Positions 32,483 through 42,122 of a stretch of DNA of 64,000 bases are shown one piece after another. Position numbers and translations under genes: made by a program. Location: the NCBI GenBank assembly GCA_964419255.1, contig CAYQOU010000010.1, positions 10,075-74,074 of the forward strand. Direction: 5' to 3'. The DNA comes from CAZPHU01 sp964419255. Its GTDB lineage: Bacteria; Fibrobacterota; Chitinivibrionia; Chitinivibrionales; CAYFVL01. A model generated the notes under the pieces. The model did no database searches, was not told where the DNA came from, and saw nothing but the letters and a program-made list of their open reading frames with translations. Position 1 is the first letter of the stretch. Every line of letters begins with the position of its first letter.

Positions 32483-34161
32483 TGTTGATATTCCTCCTGG
32501 TTTATTATCTGATACGAATAGCCTTGTTCAGTCAGGAACAGCTGTCGTTTCATAGCGAAATCCAGCTCCTTTGATTCACGCGTGACTATCGAATAGAAGG
32601 TCGCCTGTTGTTCGCCTTCTTTGGGGCGCAATATTCTGCCCAATCTCTGCGCCTCTTCCTGCCTCGATCCGTATGAACCGCTGATCTGAACGGCAACATT
32701 GGCTTCCGGCAGGTCGATAGCAAAATTACCAACCTTCGACAGTATGAGTACTTTTAATTCACCGGTTCGAAACTGCTGATACAGCTTGTCACGTTCATCA
32801 TTAGGGGTAGAGCCGGTGATCATCGGTACACCGAACTGTTTCGAAAAAGCTTTTAGCTGAGATATATATAATCCAATAATCAGAATACGGTCATCCGTAT
32901 GCCTGTTTAAGATTTCCCGGGCGACCTGCATTTTCACAGGATTTTCATATGCCAGTCGGATCTGCTGTTTAGGAGGGAGCGAAAGGTATTGCATCTTTTC
33001 GGAATGCGGCAAGTCGATACGGATCTCAATACATTTAGCTTCAGCAATCCAGCCCTGTTTCTCCAGCTCCTTCCATGGTACATCGAATTTTTTGGGACCA
33101 ATCAGGGTAAAAACATCATCTTCATGCCCGTCCTCACGAACAAGTGTTGCCGTCAATCCTAAACGACGCCGGGCTTGAAGATTGGCCGTGAATTTAAACA
33201 CCGGCGCCGGGAGAAGATGTACCTCATCATAGATGATTAATCCCCAGTTTTCTTTGTTGAAAATCGAGTAGTGCTCAAAAGAGTCGGTTTTCCTTCGTCT
33301 GTATGTTAAAATTTGATAGGTAGCGATTGTCAGAGGCTTAATTTCTTTTTTTTCCCCGCTGTACTCGCCGATATCTTCCGGATTGATGTCTGTTTTCTCG
33401 ACGATTTCCCTGCTCCACTGACGGGCGGCCGTTATATTGGTTACAAGTATCAGGGTTCGTCGTTTCAACAGACTCATAACCCCCATGCCGACGACTGTTT
33501 TGCCGGCGCCACAGGGCAGAACGACAACCCCGGAGCCTCCGGGACTGGTGGAATCACCGACGAAAGCGTCGGCAGCCTGACGCTGATAGTTGCGCAGAGA
33601 AAATTCCTTTTCACCCCTGATAGTGTGCCGAAGATTTATTTCGAATGGAGCCCCATCCACATATCCAGCCTTATCATTTGCGGGATAGCCGATACCGATC
33701 AAAGCCTGCTTCAGAAGCCCCCGATAATCATCGGAAACGCTAATGCTGTGGGCATCTATCGGTGGGCCAATCAGAGGACGAAGTGTGGGGTGACGGGAGA
33801 GATTTTCCAGCAGTGCGGCATCTTTGCTGTGCAACACCAACCTGCCATCTCTTTTCTCCAAAACAAGCTTTCCGAACCGCCCCATAAACTCATACACCTC
33901 CTGGGTGACATTCTGAGGGACGGGATACTTGGAGAAATGCTCAAGGCGGCTGATCGCCTCATCGGGCGAGAGTCCAAGTGCGGCCGCATTCCACAGAGAA
34001 AGCGGCGTAATCACATAGGTATGCATGTACTCGGGACTCTTCTCCAGGTGTGCAAAAACACTGATGGCGTCCCGTGCATCGACAAACAAAGAATTGTTCA
34101 CCTCAAGCAATAGAGTTCGATCACTTTGAACAATCAAGGGATTCTGTGGATTCATAGACAC
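32476..34161 (-). CDS. XPB/Ssl2-family DNA helicase (bacterial XPB)
   Basis: 561-residue superfamily 2 helicase. Residues 1-170 hold the XPB damage-recognition-like N-terminal region. The motor has Q-motif SLRNYQRQAADAF, Walker A LPCGAGKTVVG, motif II YDEVHLLPA, motif III GLTATLVREDG, motif IV TGSTPNDERDKLYQQF, and motif VI QRLGRILRP. The RED-like loop VREDGHEDD matches XPB. Bacterial XPBs are sporadic and thought to act in DNA repair or transcription. The extreme C-terminus and stop lie in repeat R4. The first ATG (34161) or that two codons later may be used. Confidence 0.9.
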   Translation of the reverse strand: MSMNPQNPLIVQSDRTLLLEVNNSLFVDARDAISVFAHLEKSPEYMHTYVITPLSLWNAAALGLSPDEAISRLEHFSKYPVPQNVTQEVYEFMGRFGKLVLEKRDGRLVLHSKDAALLENLSRHPTLRPLIGPPIDAHSISVSDDYRGLLKQALIGIGYPANDKAGYVDGAPFEINLRHTIRGEKEFSLRNYQRQAADAFVGDSTSPGGSGVVVLPCGAGKTVVGMGVMSLLKRRTLILVTNITAARQWSREIVEKTDINPEDIGEYSGEKKEIKPLTIATYQILTYRRRKTDSFEHYSIFNKENWGLIIYDEVHLLPAPVFKFTANLQARRRLGLTATLVREDGHEDDVFTLIGPKKFDVPWKELEKQGWIAEAKCIEIRIDLPHSEKMQYLSLPPKQQIRLAYENPVKMQVAREILNRHTDDRILIIGLYISQLKAFSKQFGVPMITGSTPNDERDKLYQQFRTGELKVLILSKVGNFAIDLPEANVAVQISGSYGSRQEEAQRLGRILRPKEGEQQATFYSIVTRESKELDFAMKRQLFLTEQGYSYQIINQEEYQQN

Positions 34162-34213
34162 TTAAAAATGGAAGCAATGGTTAAATTCATCAAAACTATC
34201 TAAAATACGAACT

Positions 34214-34339
34214 GTGTGCTCGTGAAAGTGCACAAAATAGTTTCTGCGGCATTGACTCGCAGACAGGCTTGACGTACTTTCTTATGGTGCCGAATCATGA
34301 CGCATCCACTCGTCCGATTAAATGGAGAGTGGTTTTTTT
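34214..34339 (+). promoter_or_regulatory. Structured region with terminator upstream of purA
   Basis: Three hairpins in a row on the plus strand: GTGTGC/GTGCAC (34214-34233), CTGCG/CGCAG (34244-34262), and CCACTC/GAGTGG (34306-34332) followed by seven T (34333-34339). The last is a credible terminator, yet no plus-strand gene precedes it. It may end a small RNA or act as an attenuator in a long purA leader. No known riboswitch was recognised. The remainder of 34162-34598 shows nothing else. Confidence 0.4.
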
Positions 34340-34598
34340 CGTTTATATGGGCAACGACAAAAACAAAAGACGGCTCTTTTGATTCAGGCAGAAACTCATG
34401 ATTCCGAGATACATACAACCGATTCGACTATTCCTCGTGATAGGACCCGTCTTCGAAATCCTGCCCCGATTAACAAACCGGGACTATCCATTAAGGAACT
34501 TTGATTTGCGAATTGCAAAAAAAACGTTCTTCACGAATATAGTGATCAGCGTAAAACATATTTAACTGTTTCCGGCACGGCCGGTTTAGGAGATTTAC

Positions 34599-35891
34599 AT
34601 GGCTAACACGGTCATCGTTGGTGCCCAGTGGGGTGATGAAGGAAAAGCCAAAGCGATTGATTACCTGACCGAACGGTCTGATATGATAATTCGCTATCAG
34701 GGAGGGGCAAATGCAGGCCATACGGTCATTGTAGACGGTCAGAAATTTGTCTTCCATCTGGTCCCTTCCGGTATTATGTATCCGAATAAGCTATGCGTCG
34801 TCGGAAACGGCGTTGTCTTTGATGCTGAGCAGTTTCTCGAAGAAGTAGAGGAGCTTCAAAGTCGCAGCATTTCGGTGACCGATCGTCTTTTTATATCCGA
34901 TCTTGCCCACCTGGTACTTCCTTATCATAAGGCGCTGGATGCAGCTGTCGAATCACAGATGGGCGGCGACAAAATTGGTACGACAGGGCGGGGCATTGGT
35001 CCGGCATACGCAGATAAGGTTTCACGCGTGGGAATCAGGGTAGGTGATCTTCTTAACTGGGATTCATTTACCTCAAAACTCGAATCAAATTTTTTACAAA
35101 AAAAGTTTATCATCGAAAATCTATATAAATGCGATTTTAAACTGCAGCTACAGCAAATAATCGAGCACTACAGAGAAATCAGAACACGGCTGGAACCGTT
35201 CATAAAGGATACCGGCAGACTGATCTTCGAAAAAGCGCGGACCGGCAGTAAACTGCTTTTCGAAGGTGCTCAGGGAACTTTCCTGGATATTGATCATGGA
35301 ACCTATCCATTCGTCACCTCATCCAATACCGTTTCCGGCTCAGCGTGTGCAGGATCCGGGTTTGGCCCCACAATACTGAATCATGTGATTGGTATCGTAA
35401 AGACCTATACAACGAGAGTCGGTAACGGACCGTTTCCAACGGAATTGGACGATGAGATCGGAGAACATATCGCCAGAGAAGGTCATGAGTTTGGTTCAAC
35501 TACCGGGCGTCCTCGCAGATGCGGATGGTTTGATAGTGTTATGCTGCGCAAGGCGATTCAGTTAAATGGTATGACGCGAATCGTTTTGACCAAGCTCGAC
35601 GTCCTGAACTCACTCGATGAGATAAAGATCTGTACTCACTACGAAATTATGGGTAAACGTTACGATCAGTATCCATCTATGACTCATCAGCTCGATCATG
35701 TGAAACCTGTGTATGAGATTATGCCTGGCTGGAAAACAGACATTTCGGAATGCAAAAAGATGTCGGATCTGCCCAAAAACGCGATAAACTATATAAATAG
35801 ACTCAGGCAAGTCTGCTATGATATACCGATTCTTATGATTTCGGTTGGAGCTGATCGCAATCAGACTATTGAAGTCGAGCCGATTTATTAG
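34599..35891 (+). CDS. purA: Adenylosuccinate synthetase
   Basis: 430 residues. GTP-dependent joining of IMP and aspartate, the first committed step to AMP. The start VIVGAQWGDEGKAKAIDYL carries the catalytic Asp and glycine-rich loop; GGANAGHTVIVDG, TGRGIGPAYADKVSR, EGAQGTFLDIDHGTYPFVTSSN and TTGRPRRCGWFD follow. The usual GDEGKGK reads GDEGKAK here, a small change next to the P-loop. TAGGAG precedes the start. Confidence 0.96.
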   Translation: MANTVIVGAQWGDEGKAKAIDYLTERSDMIIRYQGGANAGHTVIVDGQKFVFHLVPSGIMYPNKLCVVGNGVVFDAEQFLEEVEELQSRSISVTDRLFISDLAHLVLPYHKALDAAVESQMGGDKIGTTGRGIGPAYADKVSRVGIRVGDLLNWDSFTSKLESNFLQKKFIIENLYKCDFKLQLQQIIEHYREIRTRLEPFIKDTGRLIFEKARTGSKLLFEGAQGTFLDIDHGTYPFVTSSNTVSGSACAGSGFGPTILNHVIGIVKTYTTRVGNGPFPTELDDEIGEHIAREGHEFGSTTGRPRRCGWFDSVMLRKAIQLNGMTRIVLTKLDVLNSLDEIKICTHYEIMGKRYDQYPSMTHQLDHVKPVYEIMPGWKTDISECKKMSDLPKNAINYINRLRQVCYDIPILMISVGADRNQTIEVEPIY

Positions 35892-36068
35892 AAAATGAGC
35901 GGTTTAGCTGATTTCCGGTAATGTGCTTATGCTGCAAGATCCGGGTATTATTGGCTATAATCATCGGAAACGAGGGCATCCTGCAGCATAATACAGGTAA
36001 TTCGTACGTATATTTCATACAGCGGGTTACCAATTGTATTTTTATAACGGAGAGGAAATTTCATATTT

Positions 36069-36662
36069 ATGATTCCTGCAGAAGTAATTAACGTCGTACT
36101 TTCAGACCAGGGATTTCTTATTCTGCTCAAAAGCACCGAAGACAATCGGGTGTTGCCGATCTCAATCGGAAAAGAGGAAGCTCGTTCCATTTTGATTGCA
36201 TTAAGCAACACGCAACCGCCCAGACCACTCACACACGATTTAATGAAAACGGTATTCGATGAGATATCATGTACGATAGAGAGAATCGAGGTGTGTGATT
36301 TAAGAGATGAAACTTTTTACGGAAAACTTATTCTCAACAATAACGGGGTTCCTTTAGAGATAGATTCCCGCCCCTCCGATGCAATTGCCCTTGCCGTTCG
36401 TGCGCAAACACCGATCTTTGTTGCAAACCATGTGTTTGAGGAAGCCGGGGTGATCCTTAAAGAAGAAGATTCTGAGCAGATTGCAGCCGACCAGCAACAA
36501 CACGTGGAGGAGACAGAAACTCCCCAACACGGCCAATCGGATGCAGAAATGAGCAGCGTGGATATGCTCAAGAAAAAATTACGACATGCAATCGAGAATG
36601 AAGAATATGAGGAAGCAGCCAGGATCCGGGACCAGATACATAAAATAACTTCATCGAACTGA
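36069..36662 (+). CDS. Bifunctional nuclease (BFN/DUF151) domain protein with UVR motif
   Basis: 197 residues. The BFN domain covers about 1-130 (VLPISIGKEEARSILIAL, RPLTHDLM, SRPSDAIALAVR), a linker is rich in Gln and Glu, and the C-terminus DMLKKKLRHAIENEEYEEAARIRDQI is a UVR motif, the UvrB-UvrC type interaction helix pair. Proteins of this layout are common in Bacteroidota and other anaerobes; nuclease activity has been reported for plant relatives, and the bacterial role is open. Confidence 0.85.
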   Translation: MIPAEVINVVLSDQGFLILLKSTEDNRVLPISIGKEEARSILIALSNTQPPRPLTHDLMKTVFDEISCTIERIEVCDLRDETFYGKLILNNNGVPLEIDSRPSDAIALAVRAQTPIFVANHVFEEAGVILKEEDSEQIAADQQQHVEETETPQHGQSDAEMSSVDMLKKKLRHAIENEEYEEAARIRDQIHKITSSN

Positions 36663-36699
36663 TCATTTTTTACTCCACGTAAGCCGGAAGAGAAGCCTT

Positions 36700-37347
36700 A
36701 TGCATTCATCAAAGCCCTACATTATGTCTGCAGGATTTATTATGCTTATAGTAGCCTTTACTGCCTGTAGTTATGCGATGACAGCAGGTGATCGAGAAAA
36801 GTATGAGGCAAAAGGGCTGTCGCAGGTAGAATGGCAGATGATTCAAGACGCTCAGATGCCTGAAGAAAAAGTAGATGAACTACTCAAAGCCGGTATCTCG
36901 ATCTCCGAATATTTCGATTACCCCTGGCTTGCGCTGAGGATATCCGAACGGGAGTACATAAAAAAACGCAAAGCCGGAATGCTGGATGCGGATATAGAAG
37001 CTTACAGTAATAAGATGAAGGTAAGTGACTTGGCTGTTATTCAGAATTTTTTTCTGCCGGGTTTTTACCAGTTCAAACGAAATCAAAAGCTGAAGGCCTT
37101 CACAATGAGTGGTCTCACCGTGGGCTTTTTAGGTCTGACAGCGATTCTATCCGTAAAAAAGGACGGATTCATGCCGGAGCCACTCTTTCTTATGATTCCC
37201 GTTATGTTGTGGAGCAGTATCGATATCGGTCTTCAGATACGAAAAGTGCGTAATCCGGATGCCACACGGTTCAGCAATAGCAGTTTGAAAGATAATACGA
37301 TAGAGTTTGTTTTTTCAGCACCAATTTATCCTGTAAATGAGAAATGA
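36700..37347 (+). CDS. Hypothetical membrane-associated protein
   Basis: 215 residues, family not recognised. It has an N-terminal hydrophobic signal (IMSAGFIMLIVAFTACSYA) with a possible lipobox Cys, a charged helical middle (DREKYEAKGLSQVEWQMIQDAQMPEEKVDELLKAGIS) and two hydrophobic segments near 135-175. FFLPGFYQFKRNQKLKAF before the first of these is reminiscent of small DUF5683-type proteins. It is 37 bases after the BFN gene and overlaps panD by 4 bases, so it belongs to a run of co-oriented genes. Confidence 0.6.
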   Translation: MHSSKPYIMSAGFIMLIVAFTACSYAMTAGDREKYEAKGLSQVEWQMIQDAQMPEEKVDELLKAGISISEYFDYPWLALRISEREYIKKRKAGMLDADIEAYSNKMKVSDLAVIQNFFLPGFYQFKRNQKLKAFTMSGLTVGFLGLTAILSVKKDGFMPEPLFLMIPVMLWSSIDIGLQIRKVRNPDATRFSNSSLKDNTIEFVFSAPIYPVNEK

Positions 37348-37694
37348 GAAACATGTTACGACGTTTTCTGGGAGCAAAGATTCGTGATATTCGCATAACC
37401 GGAACCTACCTGGATTATGAAGGAAGTATTACGCTTGATGAAGAATACCTTCAAGCATCAGGTATTCTTCCCAATGAAGAGGTTTATATTCTCAATCAAG
37501 AGAATGGGCACCGTTTTACCACTTATGTAATAAAGGGAGAGAAGGGTTCCGGCAAAGTAGAGATAAATGGTCCGGCAGCACGCCTTGGTATGGTAGGAGA
37601 CCGGATAATGGTCCTCAGCTACGTTCTGCTTAGCCCCGATCAGATTGCAGATCACGAGCCGGTGATCGTGAGCGTGAACTCAACTGATCATTAG
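37344..37694 (+). CDS. panD: Aspartate 1-decarboxylase
   Basis: 116 residues, normal length. The Gly-Ser self-cleavage site that makes the pyruvoyl cofactor is in YEGSIT; EVYILNQENGHRFTTYVI and GPAARLGMVGDRIMVLSY are typical. Produces beta-alanine for pantothenate and CoA. The start ATG overlaps the preceding stop (ATGA); the Met three codons on is an alternative. Confidence 0.95.
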   Translation: MRNMLRRFLGAKIRDIRITGTYLDYEGSITLDEEYLQASGILPNEEVYILNQENGHRFTTYVIKGEKGSGKVEINGPAARLGMVGDRIMVLSYVLLSPDQIADHEPVIVSVNSTDH

Positions 37695-37737
37695 TTCTGA
37701 TAACTGTTTTTTTCTTCAGGGATAACAATACTGCTTT

Positions 37738-38151
37738 ATGCGAAATATTGCGCTTTTTTTGTCAGTATTTGCTTTACTTGCTCTTTCGGTAGTTATTGGG
37801 ACAAAAAATGAAAATGATCTGCCTCAAGATTCTTTTAGGAAAAGTTTAGAACCAGAGGTCCCTGACATTGGAAGGGTACAGATTTTAAATGGGTGCGGTA
37901 TAGATGGAGCCGCTTCAGAGGCCGCGGATTTTCTCCGTGAGAATAACTTCGATGTAAAGGATATCGGAAATGCGGATACCTGGAATTATCCGCACACCAT
38001 TGTGGCTTCACGCACAAAAGATATGACAGTGGCCAATAAGGTCGCCGATGCACTCGATACTGATAAGGTCATCTTGCTCCGTGATGAAAACGGCCTTTAT
38101 GATGTGACAATATTTTTAGGAGCAGATTTTGGAGATATAATACATGAATAA
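37738..38151 (+). CDS. LytR C-terminal-domain protein
   Basis: 137 residues: a single N-terminal membrane anchor (ALFLSVFALLALSVVIG) and a LytR_C domain (VQILNGCGIDGAASEAADFLRENNFDVKDIGNADTWNYPHTIVASR). The domain occurs alone in many bacteria next to rsfS, as here, and its role is not settled. It overlaps rsfS by 8 bases, so the two are coupled. Confidence 0.82.
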   Translation: MRNIALFLSVFALLALSVVIGTKNENDLPQDSFRKSLEPEVPDIGRVQILNGCGIDGAASEAADFLRENNFDVKDIGNADTWNYPHTIVASRTKDMTVANKVADALDTDKVILLRDENGLYDVTIFLGADFGDIIHE

Positions 38152-38536
38152 AACGACTTCTGTACTTCACGGTAAGCAACTGCTTTGTGTAGCAATCGAT
38201 AAGGCGCTCGAAAAAAAAGCCGACAAGAATGTAATACTCGAACTGCAGCTTTCAACCTACATCGCCGATTGGATCTACATATGCGAATCCGACAATCCTA
38301 TTCAGAACAGAGCCATCGCTGAAAACATTATTATCGGTCTAAAGCAGCAGGGCACGCCTCCATGGCATGTGGAAGGGCTCGAGGAAGGAAGATGGATTCT
38401 CATCGATTATTCCGATGTTGTAGTCCATGTGATGCTACCTGAAATCAGAGAGTATTACCAGCTCGAAACTCTTTGGGAGGAGAGCAGTCGAGTTTCACTC
38501 CGAGAGTTTGGTATTGATCCTGAGTCAGATTCCTAA
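38144..38536 (+). CDS. rsfS: Ribosomal silencing factor RsfS
   Basis: 130 residues of the Iojap/RsfS family. The hallmark segment STYIADWIYICESDNPIQNRAIAENI is followed by WHVEGLEEGRWILIDYSDVVVHVMLPEIREYYQLETLW. RsfS binds L14 of the large subunit and blocks subunit joining when nutrients are scarce. GGAGATATAAT precedes the ATG. Confidence 0.93.
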   Translation: MNKTTSVLHGKQLLCVAIDKALEKKADKNVILELQLSTYIADWIYICESDNPIQNRAIAENIIIGLKQQGTPPWHVEGLEEGRWILIDYSDVVVHVMLPEIREYYQLETLWEESSRVSLREFGIDPESDS

Positions 38537-38570
38537 TCGCAAGACTGAAACATAATTAAAAATACACAAC

Positions 38571-38600
38571 CCGCATTGAGCGATTTTCTCGCCGCTATCT
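38571..38600 (+). repeat. Solo end of the dispersed element
   Basis: GCATTGAGCGATTTTCTCGCCGC matches the end motif of elements R2-R4, with no clear partner end. The rest of the 282-base space before the Tex-like gene holds only the terminator at 38752-38775. Confidence 0.35.
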
Positions 38601-38751
38601 CCCAATTCCATACAGCAAAAAAAAGGTCTTCAGCACTCATTACATATCTCAGCGGATTACACGTTTGCTTAAAGCCTCCTTTTGGCCTCAAGTAATTGTG
38701 TAATTAATCTGCTCAGGACCATTCAATTTGAGTATACAATATGGATAAAAA

Positions 38752-38775
38752 AAAGCACCCTTTTGGAGGTGCTTT
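38752..38775. terminator. Bidirectional terminator between rsfS and the Tex-like gene
   Basis: Stem AAAGCACC (38752-38759) / GGTGCTTT (38768-38775) with an 8-base loop. It has CTTTT on the plus side and a run of A (T on the minus strand) on the other, so it can end both convergent transcripts. Confidence 0.85.
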
Positions 38776-38818
38776 CTTTTGTGGGATATAACCTTGGATG
38801 ATTATTTATAAAAAGGCA

Positions 38819-40993
38819 TTATCTGTTTTTGAAATGATCGGCAAGATTGCTCAACTGCCCCTGTGAAGGCCGTACCCGTGGGCTTCTTTCGCCAAGGCCT
38901 TTCATCGAAAGAGATATCCTTTTCTTTTTCTTATCAACTTTAATAACACGAACATCGACGTGTTCTCCCAGCGAAACCACCTGACTCGCATTTTCGACAT
39001 AACTTTCTGCAAGCTGTGATATGTGTACAAGACCGTCACATGTGGCATTGATATCGACGAAGACTCCGAATTGAGTGATATTTGTAACTTTCCCTGAAAG
39101 TATCTGTCCTTCCTCCAATTCGGTGAGTCGCAGCCGCCTGCGAGGTCTGGCCGATGCAGCGGAGATAAACTGCTGCCCGGCACGCAGCTGATCGATCAAC
39201 TTACGGTCGACGTAGATTTTCTGAGAAAAGTCATCTATCTGAACGGCTTTTATCTGATCGGGATCTGTAATCAGCGATTCGATTGATTTTCCAAGCTGTT
39301 CGCTTAGTTGATAGACAAATCCGTAGTGATCGGGATGAACCAGCGTACGATCGAGTGCGTCTTTTGCATTCGGGAAATAAATGTAGCCGGCCACATTCCG
39401 AAAAACAATATCATTTACCCCTTTTACTTTCTTTAAATCTATCTTTGTATTCAACTCCTGCGTTGCGCCGGCTCTCCGAATCTCCTGAAGAGTCTCCTCG
39501 GAGACACATTCCAGATGAAGCAATGCTGATTCAGGAGCATCCACGTAGGCAACTCCCTTATGCAAAGTCATTTCGGTTGTTTTGCGGCTGACCAGATCTG
39601 CCATACGTTCTGTGGTTACATACTTCTGAAGGGGATGAATCAAAAAGTACTCTATTCCGATCTGAGGTATGATATCCATCGGCTGAATATAAAGGAGGCC
39701 GATAGCATATATACGTTGCATTGATTCATCCAGATCGGCGAATTTTTCTTTCATCCAGGTTGACTGGACCAGATTATTCACGCCGACAGGAGTTTTCTTT
39801 CTGGAAATTTCTATATCTTCGGAACCGACAGCTTTTTTGACCTGCTGATCGATATCTTCAGGCATCTCGCTGTCGTGAAGAACTATTGTCGCCGGCTTAT
39901 GCCGATTCGAGAATTGCTGCAGACGTTTTACAAAGAAGGCCTTATCCTTACCTTTCTTCTTTTCGGTAGCGGCTCCCAACAGTCGACCATCACCATCCAT
40001 GGCGACAATAATCATATCGTCACCGCCATGGCTACCCAGAACAAATGTTGTCCCGGTCTGCCGTTTTTCCTCGATGCGTTTGTTCAGCTCCTGGCTGATC
40101 TGGTTCATCGCCCAGTTTTCAATATCGGCAAAGATACGGGCTTTGACATCCTTTTCCACCATCGGTTGGAGATATCTCGTCCAACATTCATCGATAGCTT
40201 CCAGGATCAAATCAAATCCAATGGAATCGGGATTCTCGATAAAGTGGTGCCTGATCAGCTCGGTAATGCGAAACAACTGCACGTTGTGCTTGAAGCGAAT
40301 CGTTTTGTCACTTTCAGCTTTAAACAGTTTCAACAACTCTTCCGGGGTCAGCTCATGGACAGGTAACATTTTTCCCCGGTATTTGGAATATTCCTTATCT
40401 TTTTTGTTTTTCGGCTGCACTTCGAAAAACCCGTCCTCAAAGCCAAAATCTCTGGCCATCGAGCGAACCGTGTCATCGTATGCAAACCGTTCCACCAGGA
40501 TGTCCTTGACACCGCTGATAACATCCTGTACCGATTTTAACGATTCGTCCTTACCCACATAGGGCTGGGCAAGCTCTTCTAAAGGAGTATTTTCTTCCTC
40601 CTGTATTTGGACAATATCGGCGAGCGGACTCAATCCTTTTGCTATTGCCTGCTGTGCCCGACTGCGCGGGTTTGGCCGAAGAGGAAGAAGCATATCGTCG
40701 AGTTCGGCGGAGCTGGTGCTCAATCGTATGCGATTTTCCAGATGTTCATCCAGAGCGTTATCTTTCTTCAGTGCGTTGATCAGACGCTTTTTCTTCGGGT
40801 TAAGATCCGCAATACTCTGAAGATATGCATAAATACGGCTGAGCGTGCCTGTGTCCAGATCGGCGGAAATGGCCGGCTGGTAATCAACCAGGTAATAAAT
40901 GCTATCCCCTTTTTCGAAGTGCTCGCAAACCTGCGTAGCTAAAGAAGACTGCAGGTTCCATTTTTTCGATACGTTTACGCTGAATTCTGTCAT
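38819..40993 (-). CDS. Tex-like transcription/RNA-binding protein with C-terminal S1 domain
   Basis: 724 residues following the Tex plan. Tex_N helices: LSPLADIVQ, QPYVGKDESLKSVQDVISGVKDILVERFAYDDTVR. A YqgF-like RNase H fold follows (around VLGSHGGDDMIIVAMDGDGRLLGA), then HhH repeats (KTTEMTLHKG, KKVKGVNDIVFRNVAGYIYF) and a C-terminal S1 domain (GQILSGKVTNITQFGVFVDI, DGLVHISQL). The YqgF and HhH parts are much more diverged than in ordinary Tex, so this may be a paralogue. Tex proteins bind RNA and stabilise transcription complexes. Start chosen at MTEFSVNVSKKWNLQ. Confidence 0.75.
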   Translation of the reverse strand: MTEFSVNVSKKWNLQSSLATQVCEHFEKGDSIYYLVDYQPAISADLDTGTLSRIYAYLQSIADLNPKKKRLINALKKDNALDEHLENRIRLSTSSAELDDMLLPLRPNPRSRAQQAIAKGLSPLADIVQIQEEENTPLEELAQPYVGKDESLKSVQDVISGVKDILVERFAYDDTVRSMARDFGFEDGFFEVQPKNKKDKEYSKYRGKMLPVHELTPEELLKLFKAESDKTIRFKHNVQLFRITELIRHHFIENPDSIGFDLILEAIDECWTRYLQPMVEKDVKARIFADIENWAMNQISQELNKRIEEKRQTGTTFVLGSHGGDDMIIVAMDGDGRLLGAATEKKKGKDKAFFVKRLQQFSNRHKPATIVLHDSEMPEDIDQQVKKAVGSEDIEISRKKTPVGVNNLVQSTWMKEKFADLDESMQRIYAIGLLYIQPMDIIPQIGIEYFLIHPLQKYVTTERMADLVSRKTTEMTLHKGVAYVDAPESALLHLECVSEETLQEIRRAGATQELNTKIDLKKVKGVNDIVFRNVAGYIYFPNAKDALDRTLVHPDHYGFVYQLSEQLGKSIESLITDPDQIKAVQIDDFSQKIYVDRKLIDQLRAGQQFISAASARPRRRLRLTELEEGQILSGKVTNITQFGVFVDINATCDGLVHISQLAESYVENASQVVSLGEHVDVRVIKVDKKKKRISLSMKGLGERSPRVRPSQGQLSNLADHFKNR

Positions 40994-41311
40994 GTAGAAT
41001 TGTTGTTTTTTAGCAGGTAGTTGGGTGTAGGAATTATTGTTATAGTCATATAAACTACAACATGCCACGTATAGGATCAATACGTTCTGCGGAAAACAAC
41101 CTTTCGCCGCATTTGATATAGATTGTCATCGACACCATGCCAATGACATTGTCTCTGATTAACACATTGTGTTTACCCGACATCGCTAATCCGGATTCGC
41201 GATCCTTCATTCTCAGCCTATTTTACAGCTAAATTGAACGATTCTCTCTCGGCGAGTGCTTCGCCCTCACGGAATTACGTGAATCATCAGCTCATAACCA
41301 CACGATTCAGG
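40994..41311. other. Intergenic, one solo repeat end
   Basis: The 318-base spacer upstream of the Tex-like gene holds AATTGAACGATTCTCTCTCGG (about 41232-41253), an end motif of the dispersed element. A GGCGA/TTCGCC hairpin follows directly (about 41252-41266). No coding frame or RNA gene was seen. Confidence 0.35.
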
Positions 41312-41983
41312 TTACACAAAATTGACATCGGATTCCCGTTTCTTGTAAAAATCATTTATGGTCGAAATCGCCTCTTCGGGATCATCGATCACCTTCATCA
41401 GACTCACATCATCCGAATCGATGTATTCGGTGCCAAGCATCTTTTCTTCCAGCCATTCGAGCAGACCGTTCCAGTAATCACTTCCCATCAGTATTAGAGG
41501 CAGATATTTTGCTTTCTGGGTCTGGATAAGCGTCAGCGTCTCAAACACCTCATCCATTGTTCCGTATCCACCGGGCATAGCAATCACCGCGGAGGTATAT
41601 TTCAGAAACATCACCTTCCTGCTGAAAAAATGGCGAAAATTGATCAACGTTTTGATGAACGGATTTGGCACCTGTTCATAGGGAAGCTGGATATTAAGCC
41701 CGACAGAAGTACCTCCGGCATCCAGCGCCCCCTTATTCGCCGCTTCCATTATCCCGGGGCCTCCTCCGGTGATTACACCGTATCCATTGCTGACGGCATG
41801 TGTCGCGGTCTGGTAAGACAACCGATAGTATTCGTGATCGGAGGGAGTGCGGGCGGATCCGAAGATCGTCACACATGGTCCGATACGGGAGAGGGTCTCA
41901 AAGCCCTCCACAAACTCTGCCATGATACGAAAGACACGCCAGGTGTCATCATTAGAAGCTGGAATTGAGTGATTCGGTTTCAT
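41312..41983 (-). CDS. LOG-family (lysine decarboxylase-like, TIGR00730) nucleotide-binding protein
   Basis: 223 residues of Rossmann type with VTIFGSARTP, GYGVITGGGPGIMEAANKGA and the PGGYGTMDE motif that defines LOG/YgdH enzymes. Characterised members are cytokinin-activating or nucleotide 5'-monophosphate nucleosidases; they are not lysine decarboxylases despite older names. AAAGGG lies 6 bases before the ATG. Confidence 0.88.
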   Translation of the reverse strand: MKPNHSIPASNDDTWRVFRIMAEFVEGFETLSRIGPCVTIFGSARTPSDHEYYRLSYQTATHAVSNGYGVITGGGPGIMEAANKGALDAGGTSVGLNIQLPYEQVPNPFIKTLINFRHFFSRKVMFLKYTSAVIAMPGGYGTMDEVFETLTLIQTQKAKYLPLILMGSDYWNGLLEWLEEKMLGTEYIDSDDVSLMKVIDDPEEAISTINDFYKKRESDVNFV

Positions 41984-42122
41984 GTTTTCCCTTTCAACTT
42001 AAATACGTCTCCGGGCATTTGCCGGTATATGATCTTTATTATATTATTTGAATATGATTTTCGTCCACAGGACTAAGAGAAAATACCAATTTTCATACGT
42101 TTAGGTGTATAAACATAGCCAG

